A DNA stretch of 64,000 bases from Flavobacterium geliluteum (GTDB lineage Bacteria > Bacteroidota > Bacteroidia > Flavobacteriales > Flavobacteriaceae). The position numbers were made by a program, and so were the translations under genes. The notes below the pieces were generated by a model. That model searched no databases and was not told the origin of the DNA. It saw nothing but the letters and a program-made list of their open reading frames with translations. The stretch is taken from the NCBI RefSeq assembly GCF_017948595.1, contig NZ_JAGFBV010000007.1, positions 1 to 64,000 of the forward strand, given 5' to 3'. Shown piece by piece: positions 35,471 through 44,084 of this stretch. How positions within the stretch are numbered: position 1 is the stretch's first letter; each line of letters opens with the position of its first letter.

Positions 35471-35950
35471 CTATTCTTCTTTTTTGGCTTTTGCTTTTTT
35501 GGCAGGCGCCTTTTTTGCTGGTTCTTCAGCTACGATTTCTTCAGTTGTTGAAGCTGCTGCAGGAGCTTCATCTGTTACCAAACCTTTTATCTGAAGCGTA
35601 TTGTACCAGTTTAATACTTTTTTAATATCAGAAGGATAAACTCTTTCTTCGTCGTATTCAGGTAAAATTTCTTTAAAATAACCAGCCAAAGCAGTGTTGT
35701 CTTCTTTGTGAGACATCGCCTGACCTTTGTTTTCTTTTGTTGCAATGCGTTGCATTACTTCTGTTAAAGGTTTTTCGCCTTCGTAAGTATAAATTGAAAT
35801 TTCAGACAATAAACTTACGTTACTTTTTAGGTTTACAGTAATTTTTTTACCGTCTGTTAATGATTCTGCCACAAAACCTGTACGAGTTTGCATTTTCAAT
35901 ACATATAAACCTGGTTTCCCAGAAATGGCTAAAATTTTGTCTAAATTCAT
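35471..35950 (-). CDS. DUF5606 domain protein
   Basis: A 159-residue soluble protein with the family signature MNLDKILAISGKPGLYVLKM and FVAESLTDGKKI. The tail (about 128-159) is a low-complexity Ala/Lys/Pro segment with several KKAPAKKAKAKK repeats that may bind nucleic acid. The family is common in Bacteroidota and commonly lies near def. Here def is the next gene upstream, 67 bases away. Function unknown. Confidence 0.9.
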   Translation of the reverse strand: MNLDKILAISGKPGLYVLKMQTRTGFVAESLTDGKKITVNLKSNVSLLSEISIYTYEGEKPLTEVMQRIATKENKGQAMSHKEDNTALAGYFKEILPEYDEERVYPSDIKKVLNWYNTLQIKGLVTDEAPAAASTTEEIVAEEPAKKAPAKKAKAKKEE

Positions 35951-36017
35951 GTTTATTATAATTAGTATTAAGAATTTGGTTTTTATATATCTTTTATTCT
36001 AATAAAAATTAGAACGA

Positions 36018-36608
36018 TTATCTTCCTTTTTTAGCGGCGGCAAATTTCATTCGGTATTCCTGAAATGTTTTGCCTTCGGTAATATTTTTTAATTTCTTTT
36101 GAATCAAACGCTTTTTTAGTGATGATATTTTATCCGTAAATAAAATTCCTTCAATATGATCGTATTCGTGCTGAATAACTCTGGCAATCAAACCATCAAA
36201 AACCTCCGTTTTCATCACAAAATCTTCCTCACAATATTCAATTGTAACGGTTGGTTTTCTGTAAACATCTTCACGAACATCAGGAATACTCAAACATCCT
36301 TCGTTAAAACTCCACTCCTCACCTTCTTCTTTTATGATTTTGGCATTGATAAAAGTTTTTTTGAAACCTTTTAAATCTTTTTGATCATCGGCATCCAAAT
36401 CTTCATCATCGCTAAAAGGAGTCGTATCAATAACGAACAAACGCAATGCCATCCCTACTTGTGGTGCAGCAAGACCTACTCCGTAAGCATTGTACATCGT
36501 CTCATACATATTTGCTATTGTCTCTTTTAAGTTTGGGTAGTCGGGCGCAATTACCGCTCCTACTTTTCTTAAAACTGGATCACCATATCCTACAATTGGT
36601 AAAATCAT
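36018..36608 (-). CDS. def: Peptide deformylase
   Basis: A 196-residue metalloenzyme that removes the formyl group from new proteins. The three motifs are intact: GVGLAAPQ (43-50), EGCLS with Cys105, and QHEYDH (146-151) supplying two metal histidines and the catalytic glutamate. An acidic insert (about 66-79, SDDEDLDADDQKDL) is longer than in enteric Def and typical of this class. Own promoter presumably in the 200 bases upstream. Confidence 0.96.
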   Translation of the reverse strand: MILPIVGYGDPVLRKVGAVIAPDYPNLKETIANMYETMYNAYGVGLAAPQVGMALRLFVIDTTPFSDDEDLDADDQKDLKGFKKTFINAKIIKEEGEEWSFNEGCLSIPDVREDVYRKPTVTIEYCEEDFVMKTEVFDGLIARVIQHEYDHIEGILFTDKISSLKKRLIQKKLKNITEGKTFQEYRMKFAAAKKGR

Positions 36609-36782
36609 TTGTCTTTTTTTATGAATTATCTATCGAAAGCCCTGAATTTATTAAGCCGAATTCAGCTGGCAAAAATAGTAAAAATTAGTCAATGAATAAT
36701 TGCAAACCCTATATTAAATCTCATTTTTATCTAACTCTGAAAATCAAAGCAATTATTATGCCTAATTAATTCGTACAATTCT

Positions 36783-36790
36783 TACCTTTG
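36783..36790 (+). promoter_or_regulatory. TACCTTTG, -7 element of the FUSC gene
   Basis: Matches TAnnTTTG, 19 bases before the ATG at 36810. Confidence 0.45.
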
Positions 36791-36809
36791 CTTACCAACC
36801 TGTTTTTAT

Positions 36810-39032
36810 ATGTTTGATCACGTCTTAAAATTTACCAATAGCACCTCATTCATCAATGCCTTAAAAGTAACAATCGCCTCAGTTGTACCCGTTTTGCTAT
36901 TTCATTTTCTAGGACATTTTGAAATTGGTTTTACCATTGCTCTTGGTGCTTTTTTTACCTATCCAAGTGATATTCCGAGTACTTTAAGTCATAAAATAAA
37001 AGGACTGATCGTAGCTTCTTTTATTGTTTCCGGTGTCAATTTATTAGTCAATTTTGCATATCCATATCCGTTTGTATTTTATCCTTTTTTAGGCTTCTTA
37101 CTTTTTTTATGTTCTATGATTTCGGTATATGGGCAGCGAGCCACTTTGGTGTCTTTTTCGGCTTTAATTTCGATTTCTTTATCTTTCGGACATTTACATA
37201 AAGGTTGGGAAGCACTAGAATATTCTGGTTACATTTTTGCAGGAGGCATTTTATATTTAATTGTTTCTCTGGTATTTCATTTTATACAACCTTATAAATA
37301 TGTCGAGTTGCAGATTGCAGAAGGTATCAAACTTACGGCAAAATACTTAAAACTAAGAGGCGATTTATGGAGTCCTGAAGCCAATAGAAAGGCCATTATA
37401 GAAAAACAGTTGAATCTTCAGGTCGAACTCAATCTAATTCACGAAGACCTTAGAAAAGTATTGATTGGTAACCAAAATAGTTCGATCAACAGTCAGAATC
37501 GAAAAATGCTGCTGGTTTTTATCACTCTGGTCGAAATTCAGGAGTTGGCTTTGTATACTTCATTTGATCACAGTAAAATTAACGAAAAGTTTGACAAACA
37601 TCCTGATGTTCTAAGAACTTACCAGAATGTCGCTTACAAACTGGCTTCGACCTTAAAAAAACTTTCTAAAAATGTACATAGCATCTCCGTCTACGTTGAT
37701 AAAAATGATTTAAAAAACGAACTTGATGCGCTTGAGTTTGCCATTTTTGATTATGAAAAAAGCTTAGGTAAAGAAAAAGCTTCCGAAGGTGTATTGATGC
37801 TAACCAATATGCTAAAATATGCTAAGAATCAGGTAAGTAAAATTAAGATTATACAACGAGCCTTTTCGCTCGCAATGCAGTCTTACAAACTTAAAGACAA
37901 GGACAAAGAACTCGAAAAATTCTTAACACCTCAATATTACCCGCTCAATACTCTTATCGAAAATTTAAGCTTTTCGTCTTCTATTTTCAGGCATTCTTTA
38001 CGGCTGACGATTACAATTTTGATTGGTTTTATTTTAGGAATATTTCTTCCGTTTCAAAACGTGTATTGGATTTTACTGACCATTGTCGTGATCATGCGGC
38101 CAGGATACGGACTTACGAAAGAACGTTCTTATAATAGAATTTTCGGAACTGTTTTAGGAGGATTAATTGCCTTTGGAATCGTTTCGGTCATTCAGAATCA
38201 TGTGGCGCTGAGTATTTTTTCGATTATTTGCATGTTATTGGGGATTTCTTTTACGCAAATAAATTACAAAATTAGCGCAACTTTTGTAACCATGTATGTC
38301 GTTTTTATTTATGGTATTTTGGTCACCGATATTGTCGAAGTAATTCAGTTTCGAATTTTAGATTCGCTTGCAGGAGCCATTTTGGCATTTTTTGCCAATC
38401 AGTTTTTGTGGCCTGCATGGGAATTTATTAACACTCCCATTCATATTGAAAATGCCATTCGAGCCAATCGAAATTACCTTAAAGAAATTGCAGATTTTTA
38501 TAATAAAAAAGGAGAAGTTCCTACCTCGTACAGATTGGCCAGAAAGCACGCTTTTGTAGAAATTGGTAATTTAATGACCTCGTTTCAGCGTATGATGCAA
38601 GAACCAAAATCAAAGCAAAAAACATTACCATTGGTCAATAAATTGGTTGTACTTAATCATTCTGTACTCTCTGCCCTAGCTTCCTTATCCACATACATTC
38701 AATCACACAAGACAACATCTGCCTCAGAATCATTTAATTACATCATAAAAACGATTCTTTTGAATTTAGATCATTCGATTGCAACTTTAAAAAACCAAAC
38801 CATACTTACCGATACTTTTTTTGACAAAGAAGATCTGACTTTGCAATTTGAAGAAATGAAACGCAAAAGTTTTACTCGCTTGGCCAGTGATGACGAATTA
38901 GACAAAGAAACCCGACAAGCAAAAATGCAAGAAGCCCAAATGGTCATTGAACAATTGATCTGGATGAGCAATCTATCTGAAAAAATACTTAAAATAACCC
39001 AAGATTTTAAAGCAATACATCCAGATAATTAG
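36810..39032 (+). CDS. FUSC-family (YccS/YhfK-like) inner-membrane transporter
   Basis: A 740-residue membrane protein with two membrane blocks (about 20-160 and 395-520), each of several helices, and long soluble helical domains between and after them. Motifs such as VVIMRPGYGLTKERSYNRIFGTVLGG mark the FUSC/ArAE-type aromatic-acid-exporter fold. It may export aromatic acids or detergent-like compounds. The substrate is unknown. A shared terminator straddles its stop codon. Confidence 0.88.
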   Translation: MFDHVLKFTNSTSFINALKVTIASVVPVLLFHFLGHFEIGFTIALGAFFTYPSDIPSTLSHKIKGLIVASFIVSGVNLLVNFAYPYPFVFYPFLGFLLFLCSMISVYGQRATLVSFSALISISLSFGHLHKGWEALEYSGYIFAGGILYLIVSLVFHFIQPYKYVELQIAEGIKLTAKYLKLRGDLWSPEANRKAIIEKQLNLQVELNLIHEDLRKVLIGNQNSSINSQNRKMLLVFITLVEIQELALYTSFDHSKINEKFDKHPDVLRTYQNVAYKLASTLKKLSKNVHSISVYVDKNDLKNELDALEFAIFDYEKSLGKEKASEGVLMLTNMLKYAKNQVSKIKIIQRAFSLAMQSYKLKDKDKELEKFLTPQYYPLNTLIENLSFSSSIFRHSLRLTITILIGFILGIFLPFQNVYWILLTIVVIMRPGYGLTKERSYNRIFGTVLGGLIAFGIVSVIQNHVALSIFSIICMLLGISFTQINYKISATFVTMYVVFIYGILVTDIVEVIQFRILDSLAGAILAFFANQFLWPAWEFINTPIHIENAIRANRNYLKEIADFYNKKGEVPTSYRLARKHAFVEIGNLMTSFQRMMQEPKSKQKTLPLVNKLVVLNHSVLSALASLSTYIQSHKTTSASESFNYIIKTILLNLDHSIATLKNQTILTDTFFDKEDLTLQFEEMKRKSFTRLASDDELDKETRQAKMQEAQMVIEQLIWMSNLSEKILKITQDFKAIHPDN

Positions 39033-39049
39033 TCTGGATATATTGCTTT
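39009..39049. terminator. Bidirectional terminator spanning the FUSC stop codon
   Basis: AAAGCAATACATCCAGA (39009-39025) pairs with TCTGGATATATTGCTTT (39033-39049) with one mismatch. The FUSC stop is at 39030-39032. It lies between convergent FUSC and mqo and can serve both. Confidence 0.65.
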
Positions 39050-39068
39050 TATAAAGTAAAAATTAATT

Positions 39069-40568
39069 CTAATTGTTGCTAAGTTTTAAAACTTCTGAAG
39101 TATGCTTTCTAACTTCGGCCAGTAGCTCTGGCTTATCATTTAAAGTTTGTCCGTAAGAAGGAATCATGTTTTTCATCTTCGCTTCCCACTCTGGGGTTTT
39201 AATTTGATTGGCAAAACATCTGCTTATCAAATCTATCATGATCGAAACTGCTGTTGATGCACCGGGAGAAGCTCCTAATAAAACGGCCAAAGTTCCGTCG
39301 TGCGTATTAATTACTTCGGTTCCAAATTCTAAGATACCGCCTTCTTTTTCATCTTTTTTTATAACTTGCACACGTTGTCCAGCTTTCTCTAATACCCAAT
39401 CTTCAGAACGTGCCGTTGGCAAATATTCGCGTAAAGCTTTTATCCTGTCCTCTGGTGATTGGCGAACTTGCTCTATCAAATATTTAGTCAATGGAATATT
39501 GCGATATCCCGCTGATAACATCGGAATCAAATTGTTTGCTTTAATAGATAAAGGTAAATCTAAGTACGATCCGTTTTTTAAGAAACGGGTCGAAAATCCT
39601 GCAAAAGGGCCAAAAAGAAGTGCTTTTTCACCATCAATTACACGTGTATCAATGTGCGGAACAGACATCGGAGGTGCTCCAACACTGGCTTTTCCATAAA
39701 CTTTTGCCTGATGTTTTGCAATAACTTCTGGATTGGTACACTTTAGCCATTGACCACTAACCGGAAAACCGCCATAACCATTTCCTTCCGGAACATTTGC
39801 TTTTTCCAGCAAAGGTAATGAACCACCACCTGCACCAATAAATACAAATTTGGTGTAGGCTTTTCTCGTATTTCCTGTTCCTAAATCTGTAATTTTAATC
39901 CTCCATGATTTATCCTCACGTTGTCTTAATTTTTTAACCTCACAATTAAAATGTAAGCTGACACCATCTAATTTTTCTAAATAATTGAACATACTTCTTG
40001 TCAAGGCACCAAAATTTACATCGGTACCAATTTCCATGTGAGTAGCCGCTAATTTCTCATTGGGCTCTCTGCCTTCCATAACAAGAGGCATCCATTTTTT
40101 TAGTTGTTCAAACTCTGAACTAAAAGTCATTTGAGAGAAAATCGGATTGCTTTGCAGCGCTTCAAAACGATTTTTAAGGTATTCTACGTTTTTTTCGCCC
40201 CAAACAAAACTCATGTGAGGCACACTTTTGATAAAATTATCAGGAGACGGAACTTTATTTTGTTGTACTAAATAAGACCAAAACTGGCGGGAAACTTCAA
40301 AAGATTCTGCTATACTAATGGCTTTTTTAGGATCAATCGTACCATCTTCTTTTTCGGGAGTATAATTTAATTCGCAAAAAGCAGAATGTCCTGTACCTGC
40401 ATTGTTCCAAGCATCAGAGCTTTCCGCAGCAGCGATATCAAGTCTTTCGTAAATTTCAATTTTAATATCCGGTTGTAATTCTTTCAAAATTACTCCAAGG
40501 GTTGCACTCATAATTCCAGCTCCAATGAGTACTACTTCACTATTTGAGCGTATCGTTTCGTCAGGCAT
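39069..40568 (-). CDS. mqo: Malate:quinone oxidoreductase
   Basis: A 499-residue FAD enzyme that oxidises malate and passes electrons to the quinone pool in the TCA cycle. FAD-binding VVLIGAGIMSATLG stands at the N-terminus, followed by SSDAWNNAGTGHSA, a family hallmark. Further conserved blocks are GAGGGSLPLLEKA, GFPVSGQWL and LLGASPGASTAVSIM. Membrane-associated but without helices. Consistent with the respiratory gene content nearby. Confidence 0.96.
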   Translation of the reverse strand: MPDETIRSNSEVVLIGAGIMSATLGVILKELQPDIKIEIYERLDIAAAESSDAWNNAGTGHSAFCELNYTPEKEDGTIDPKKAISIAESFEVSRQFWSYLVQQNKVPSPDNFIKSVPHMSFVWGEKNVEYLKNRFEALQSNPIFSQMTFSSEFEQLKKWMPLVMEGREPNEKLAATHMEIGTDVNFGALTRSMFNYLEKLDGVSLHFNCEVKKLRQREDKSWRIKITDLGTGNTRKAYTKFVFIGAGGGSLPLLEKANVPEGNGYGGFPVSGQWLKCTNPEVIAKHQAKVYGKASVGAPPMSVPHIDTRVIDGEKALLFGPFAGFSTRFLKNGSYLDLPLSIKANNLIPMLSAGYRNIPLTKYLIEQVRQSPEDRIKALREYLPTARSEDWVLEKAGQRVQVIKKDEKEGGILEFGTEVINTHDGTLAVLLGASPGASTAVSIMIDLISRCFANQIKTPEWEAKMKNMIPSYGQTLNDKPELLAEVRKHTSEVLKLSNN

Positions 40569-40588
40569 ATCAGTATTTTTTTAAAGTG

Positions 40589-40596
40589 CAAAGGTA
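40589..40596 (-). promoter_or_regulatory. TACCTTTG, -7 element of mqo
   Basis: Minus-strand match to TAnnTTTG, 20 bases before the mqo ATG. Confidence 0.45.
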
Positions 40597-40676
40597 ATTT
40601 TTATAATTGCAAAAAAAAACTAATTTTTACATGATAAAAGTTAGAAAAATATAAACTTCAGTAAATTGTGATTTGC

Positions 40677-41093
40677 TTAAAATCGGTTGGAAGAAAGGTA
40701 ATCTTGCAGCATAATAGTAGCAGAAATTTCGTCTATCAAACCTTTGTTTTGACGTTGTTTTTTACTTAATCCACTATCAATCATCGTCTGAAAAGCTATT
40801 TTTGAGGTAAAACGCTCATCAACCCGAATAACCTTCATTTCTGGAAAAATATTCGAAAAATGAGTTACAAATCCTTTTATGATAGACGCACTTTCTGAAG
40901 GCTGACCGTTCATTTGTTTGGGTTCGCCCACTAAAACAGCTTCGACTTTTTCTTTGGTAAAGTAATCTTTCAAAAAATCAATTAAAGTATTGGTAGGAAT
41001 GGTTGTCAGACCTGATGCGATAATTTGCATTTCATCGGTAACAGCAATTCCGGTACGTTTTTGTCCGTAATCTATGGAGAGAATTCTTGGCAT
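40677..41093 (-). CDS. ruvX: RuvX/YqgF pre-16S rRNA nuclease
   Basis: A 138-residue RNase H-like nuclease that matures the 5' end of 16S rRNA (earlier called Holliday-junction resolvase). Motifs: LSIDYGQKRTGIAV (catalytic Asp7), VGEPKQMNGQ, VDERFTS and DEISATIMLQDYL. Full length. Single gene. Confidence 0.94.
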   Translation of the reverse strand: MPRILSIDYGQKRTGIAVTDEMQIIASGLTTIPTNTLIDFLKDYFTKEKVEAVLVGEPKQMNGQPSESASIIKGFVTHFSNIFPEMKVIRVDERFTSKIAFQTMIDSGLSKKQRQNKGLIDEISATIMLQDYLSSNRF

Positions 41094-41395
41094 TTTGTAA
41101 TTTTTATCAAATATAGCCTAAAATATTTTTTTAAATTTTAAAATACATTAAGCAAAAACCGTTTCTTTAATCTATGATTTAAATTCTAAGCTAATCGCTT
41201 CCATAATACTTTCATTTACAATACAAATATAATGTATTTTCTACAAATTTTCTTTTAATTTTATAAAGGTAAGCAGCTTGTAACCTACTATTTTTGAAGA
41301 TTATCGTGTATTTTTCAAAAACGAAAAAATCCGTTTCAAAAATTCAAAACGGATTTCTTCAACATGTAAAAAACCTAAAAAAAAAATCTAATTAT
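41094..41395. other. Intergenic region
   Basis: 302 AT-rich bases between two minus-strand genes, with the PAS gene's terminator at its right end and probably the ruvX promoter at its left. No coding signal seen. Confidence 0.5.
41320..41356 (-). terminator. Terminator of the PAS gene
   Basis: AAATCCGTTT (41327-41336) pairs with AAACGGATTT (41347-41356). The minus-strand tail is TTTTTTCG. Confidence 0.75.
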
Positions 41396-42025
41396 TTATC
41401 TATTAAATAAACGACTAAAAAAACCTCTTTCATCTTCTTCCTCTTCCACAATTTCTTGCTGTTGAGGAAATTTTGACTGTGATTTTTCGTGTTCATAAAT
41501 CAGTTCTTTAATGTACTCGACATAAGAACGTTTTTTCTCTTCTAAAAACCCAATCAAATATTTCTCGCTAAATTCTACACCACTCGCTGCCTCGATTTGC
41601 AATAATTTTTTATACAAAGGTTCGATATGCAAAGCAATTACTTCTTGAGGTACAGCCTGTCTTCTTCCAAAATAATTTACAATAACATCATTCTCGTCTC
41701 TTGAAATTTCAAAATCGGTAATTACCCAGTAATACCTTCCGGACTTTGCAAGATTTTTTACAATGGCATGAAAATTTTTCCCGTTTTTAAGATTCTCCCA
41801 TAGCACTTTAAAAATTACTTTGGGCATATCCGGATGTCTGATAATATTATGAGGTTGCCCCATAAGTTCATAATCTTCATATCCGCAAACGTCTATAAAA
41901 ACCTCATTTGCATATTCTATGATACCAAATGCGTTGGTTTTACTCATGATCACCTGCGTTTTGTCCCACGAGACTTCTTTGTCAATAATTGTAACTTTGT
42001 TTTGAAGTTGATTTTCCTGATTCAT
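41396..42025 (-). CDS. Stand-alone Aer-type PAS protein
   Basis: A 209-residue cytoplasmic protein with one PAS domain (about residues 25-125). The pattern GQPHNIIRHPDMPKVIF, then NLAKSGRYYWV is the hallmark of the Aer-like PAS family, whose best known member senses redox state through FAD. No membrane segment, kinase, HAMP or methyl-accepting domain is present. The C-terminal part is helical (about 130-175) and ends in an acidic patch then GFFSRLFNR. It therefore needs a partner for output. Its promoter has an FNR-like box with the same geometry as hemN and ccoS, which links it to the low-oxygen response. Partner unknown. Confidence 0.85.
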   Translation of the reverse strand: MNQENQLQNKVTIIDKEVSWDKTQVIMSKTNAFGIIEYANEVFIDVCGYEDYELMGQPHNIIRHPDMPKVIFKVLWENLKNGKNFHAIVKNLAKSGRYYWVITDFEISRDENDVIVNYFGRRQAVPQEVIALHIEPLYKKLLQIEAASGVEFSEKYLIGFLEEKKRSYVEYIKELIYEHEKSQSKFPQQQEIVEEEEDERGFFSRLFNR

Positions 42026-42095
42026 ATTATTTCTATAAAATCGTTAATGTTGGTTTAAAATTTTTATTCTTGTTTGATATTCAAGAATTTTAATA

Positions 42096-42138
42096 CAAAA
42101 ATAACGAGATATTAAAATTCAAAATCTGACATTTATCA
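42096..42138 (-). promoter_or_regulatory. FNR-like box and -7 element of the PAS gene
   Basis: TGATAAATGTCA (minus strand; 42127-42138) is followed after 23 bases by TATTTTTG (42096-42103), a perfect TAnnTTTG. The box equals that of ccoI. The box-to-element distance equals that at hemN, ccoS and ccoI, but the leader is longer (about 67 bases). Confidence 0.75.
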
Positions 42139-42274
42139 TGTCACAAAATAAAAAATAGTATTTTTTTAGAGTTTCGTTCAATTCTTTAAAATTCGAATAA
42201 AAATGAAGTAGTTTCAATTCAATAAATTAAAAACAAAAAGTTAAATATGTAACATTTTAGGAGGTTTTTGTCTT

Positions 42275-42303
42275 TTTGATTTTATTCAAAAAACTTATCT
42301 TTG
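42275..42303 (+). promoter_or_regulatory. dapD promoter: TTTG, 17 bases, TATCTTTG
   Basis: TTTG (42275-42278) and TATCTTTG (42296-42303) with a 17-base spacer form a good Bacteroidota -33/-7 promoter, 16 bases before the dapD ATG. Confidence 0.65.
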
Positions 42304-42319
42304 CCAAAAATTAAAACCT

Positions 42320-43135
42320 ATGAATTCTTTACAAACTATTATAGAACAAGCTTGGGAAAACAGAGCTTTATTACAAGAAACTACAACAACAGATGCTATT
42401 AGAGAAGTTATCGAACTAGTAGATGCAGGAAAATTACGTTGTGCTGAACCAGTTGGCGACAAGTGGCAGGTAAACGAATGGGTTAAGAAAGCGGTTGTAA
42501 TGTATTTCCCGATTCAGAAAATGGAAACATGGGAATCTGGTATTTTTGAATATCATGATAAAATGTTGCTAAAAAGAGGTTATGCAGAAAAAGGAATTCG
42601 TGTAGTACCAAATGCTGTTGCACGTTACGGAGCTTATATCTCTAGCGGTGTCATTTTGATGCCAAGTTATGTAAATATTGGTGCGTATGTAGACGAAGGA
42701 ACCATGGTAGATACTTGGGCAACTGTAGGTAGTTGTGCTCAAATTGGTAAAAATGTTCACCTTTCTGGTGGCGTTGGTATTGGTGGCGTTTTAGAGCCTT
42801 TGCAAGCTGCTCCTGTAATCATTGAAGATGGCGCTTTTATCGGTTCTCGTTGTATTGTGGTAGAAGGTGTTCATGTAGGTAAAGAAGCTGTTTTGGGGGC
42901 CAATGTTTGCCTTACAGCTTCTACAAAAATTATTGATGTTACTGGCGACGAACCAGTTGAAATGAAAGGATTTGTTCCAGCTCGTTCTGTTGTGATTCCT
43001 GGAAGTTATACCAAAAAATTTGCTGCTGGAGAATTTCAAGTACCATGTGCATTAATTATTGGTACTCGTAAACCTTCTACAGATTTAAAAACATCATTAA
43101 ACAATGCGCTTCGCGAATACGATGTTGCGGTTTAA
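42320..43135 (+). CDS. dapD: Tetrahydrodipicolinate N-succinyltransferase
   Basis: A 271-residue acyltransferase of the lysine/meso-diaminopimelate pathway. After a helical N-terminal domain (1-100), hexapeptide repeats form a left-handed beta helix (ARYGAYISSGVILMPSYVNI to GSRCIVVEGVHVG). VPARSVVIPGSYTKKF and the C-terminal strand PCALIIGTRKPSTD match DapD. Promoter and terminator show a single-gene unit. Confidence 0.97.
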   Translation: MNSLQTIIEQAWENRALLQETTTTDAIREVIELVDAGKLRCAEPVGDKWQVNEWVKKAVVMYFPIQKMETWESGIFEYHDKMLLKRGYAEKGIRVVPNAVARYGAYISSGVILMPSYVNIGAYVDEGTMVDTWATVGSCAQIGKNVHLSGGVGIGGVLEPLQAAPVIIEDGAFIGSRCIVVEGVHVGKEAVLGANVCLTASTKIIDVTGDEPVEMKGFVPARSVVIPGSYTKKFAAGEFQVPCALIIGTRKPSTDLKTSLNNALREYDVAV

Positions 43136-43159
43136 AACCTAAATAAATTTTATATTTTA

Positions 43160-43204
43160 AAAACCAAATTCCAATTGATTACGATTGGAATTTGGTTTTT
43201 TTTT
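43160..43204 (+). terminator. Terminator of dapD
   Basis: AAAACCAAATTCCAAT and ATTGGAATTTGGTTTT pair perfectly (43160-43175 with 43184-43199), followed by a T-run. It overlaps the end of the convergent glycosyltransferase gene. Confidence 0.85.
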
Positions 43205-43955
43205 ATTTGGAATTTTTCTTCTGAAGTTTTAAAAGCTTGGCATATTTCATGTACGAAAAAAAGCTTTGAATCATCGCAATCGACAATCCATCGATCCCAT
43301 TTAGAAAACCTTTTTTGAAGAAATAACAACGTACAAAAGCCACAACTCCGTTTAAAACCGGTTTAAAAGCATTTACTCTTTTCCCCTGATCAAACAATTG
43401 TTGCGCATGCCAACCCGAATATTGATTCTTTTTTGCAATAATCTGATCTAAAGAATCCCAGCCATAATGCAATATATGTACGGCCACTTTTTTCTCATTT
43501 TGCGTGATTATTTTTTGATGCACCTTTGCCTCTGATGGATGAGCGGTTGTTTTATTAAAAAAGCGCACTTTATGATCCGGATACCAACCCGAAAAATCAA
43601 TGAGTTTATCGCCTAAAAAATTCTTTACTCTAAAACTAAAAGCATCATATCCTCCCTCTAAATATTTTTGCTTTACAATAAAATCTGTGGCATCCAAATC
43701 TAAAAATTCATCTGCATCCAGATTCAAAATCCAATCATTTTTACAAAAAGGCAAACCATGTGAACGCTGAGGACCATCACCCAAAAAAGCTTGCTCTACA
43801 ACTATCGCTCCTTTTTGTTTAGCGATTTCGACCGTTTTATCTTTACTCAAAGAATCCACAATTATTACTTCATCACAGACTTTAAACAAAGCGTCTATAC
43901 ATTTTCCGATATTTTTTTCTTCGTTGAAAGTGATAACCAATCCGCTAATTTTCAT
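43203..43955 (-). CDS. Family 2 glycosyltransferase (WaaE/KdtX-like)
   Basis: A 250-residue GT-A enzyme. SGLVITFNEEKNIGKC starts the nucleotide-sugar fold, with VIIVDSLSKDKT and the divalent-metal motif in LNLDADEF. The later blocks FSGWYPDHKVRFF and ILHYGWDSLDQIIAKKNQYS are shared with LPS-core transferases such as WaaE. It probably adds a sugar to lipid A core or a related glycan. It opens the glycan cluster, divergent from the next gene. Confidence 0.9.
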   Translation of the reverse strand: MKISGLVITFNEEKNIGKCIDALFKVCDEVIIVDSLSKDKTVEIAKQKGAIVVEQAFLGDGPQRSHGLPFCKNDWILNLDADEFLDLDATDFIVKQKYLEGGYDAFSFRVKNFLGDKLIDFSGWYPDHKVRFFNKTTAHPSEAKVHQKIITQNEKKVAVHILHYGWDSLDQIIAKKNQYSGWHAQQLFDQGKRVNAFKPVLNGVVAFVRCYFFKKGFLNGIDGLSIAMIQSFFSYMKYAKLLKLQKKNSK

Positions 43956-44084
43956 TGTAAATTTTAATTTAGGTGAAGCAAAAATAAAACTTTTTAATTA
44001 GTTTCTTCTTAATCTTTCTCTCTACTTGCTGACTTCGTAAAATAGTTTGTAATTTAGCACTTGAAAAAGAATTTAGAATCAAAA

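Noticed and set aside
39208..39699. 163-residue plus-strand frame inside mqo
   Set aside because: Antisense shadow of a clear mqo gene.
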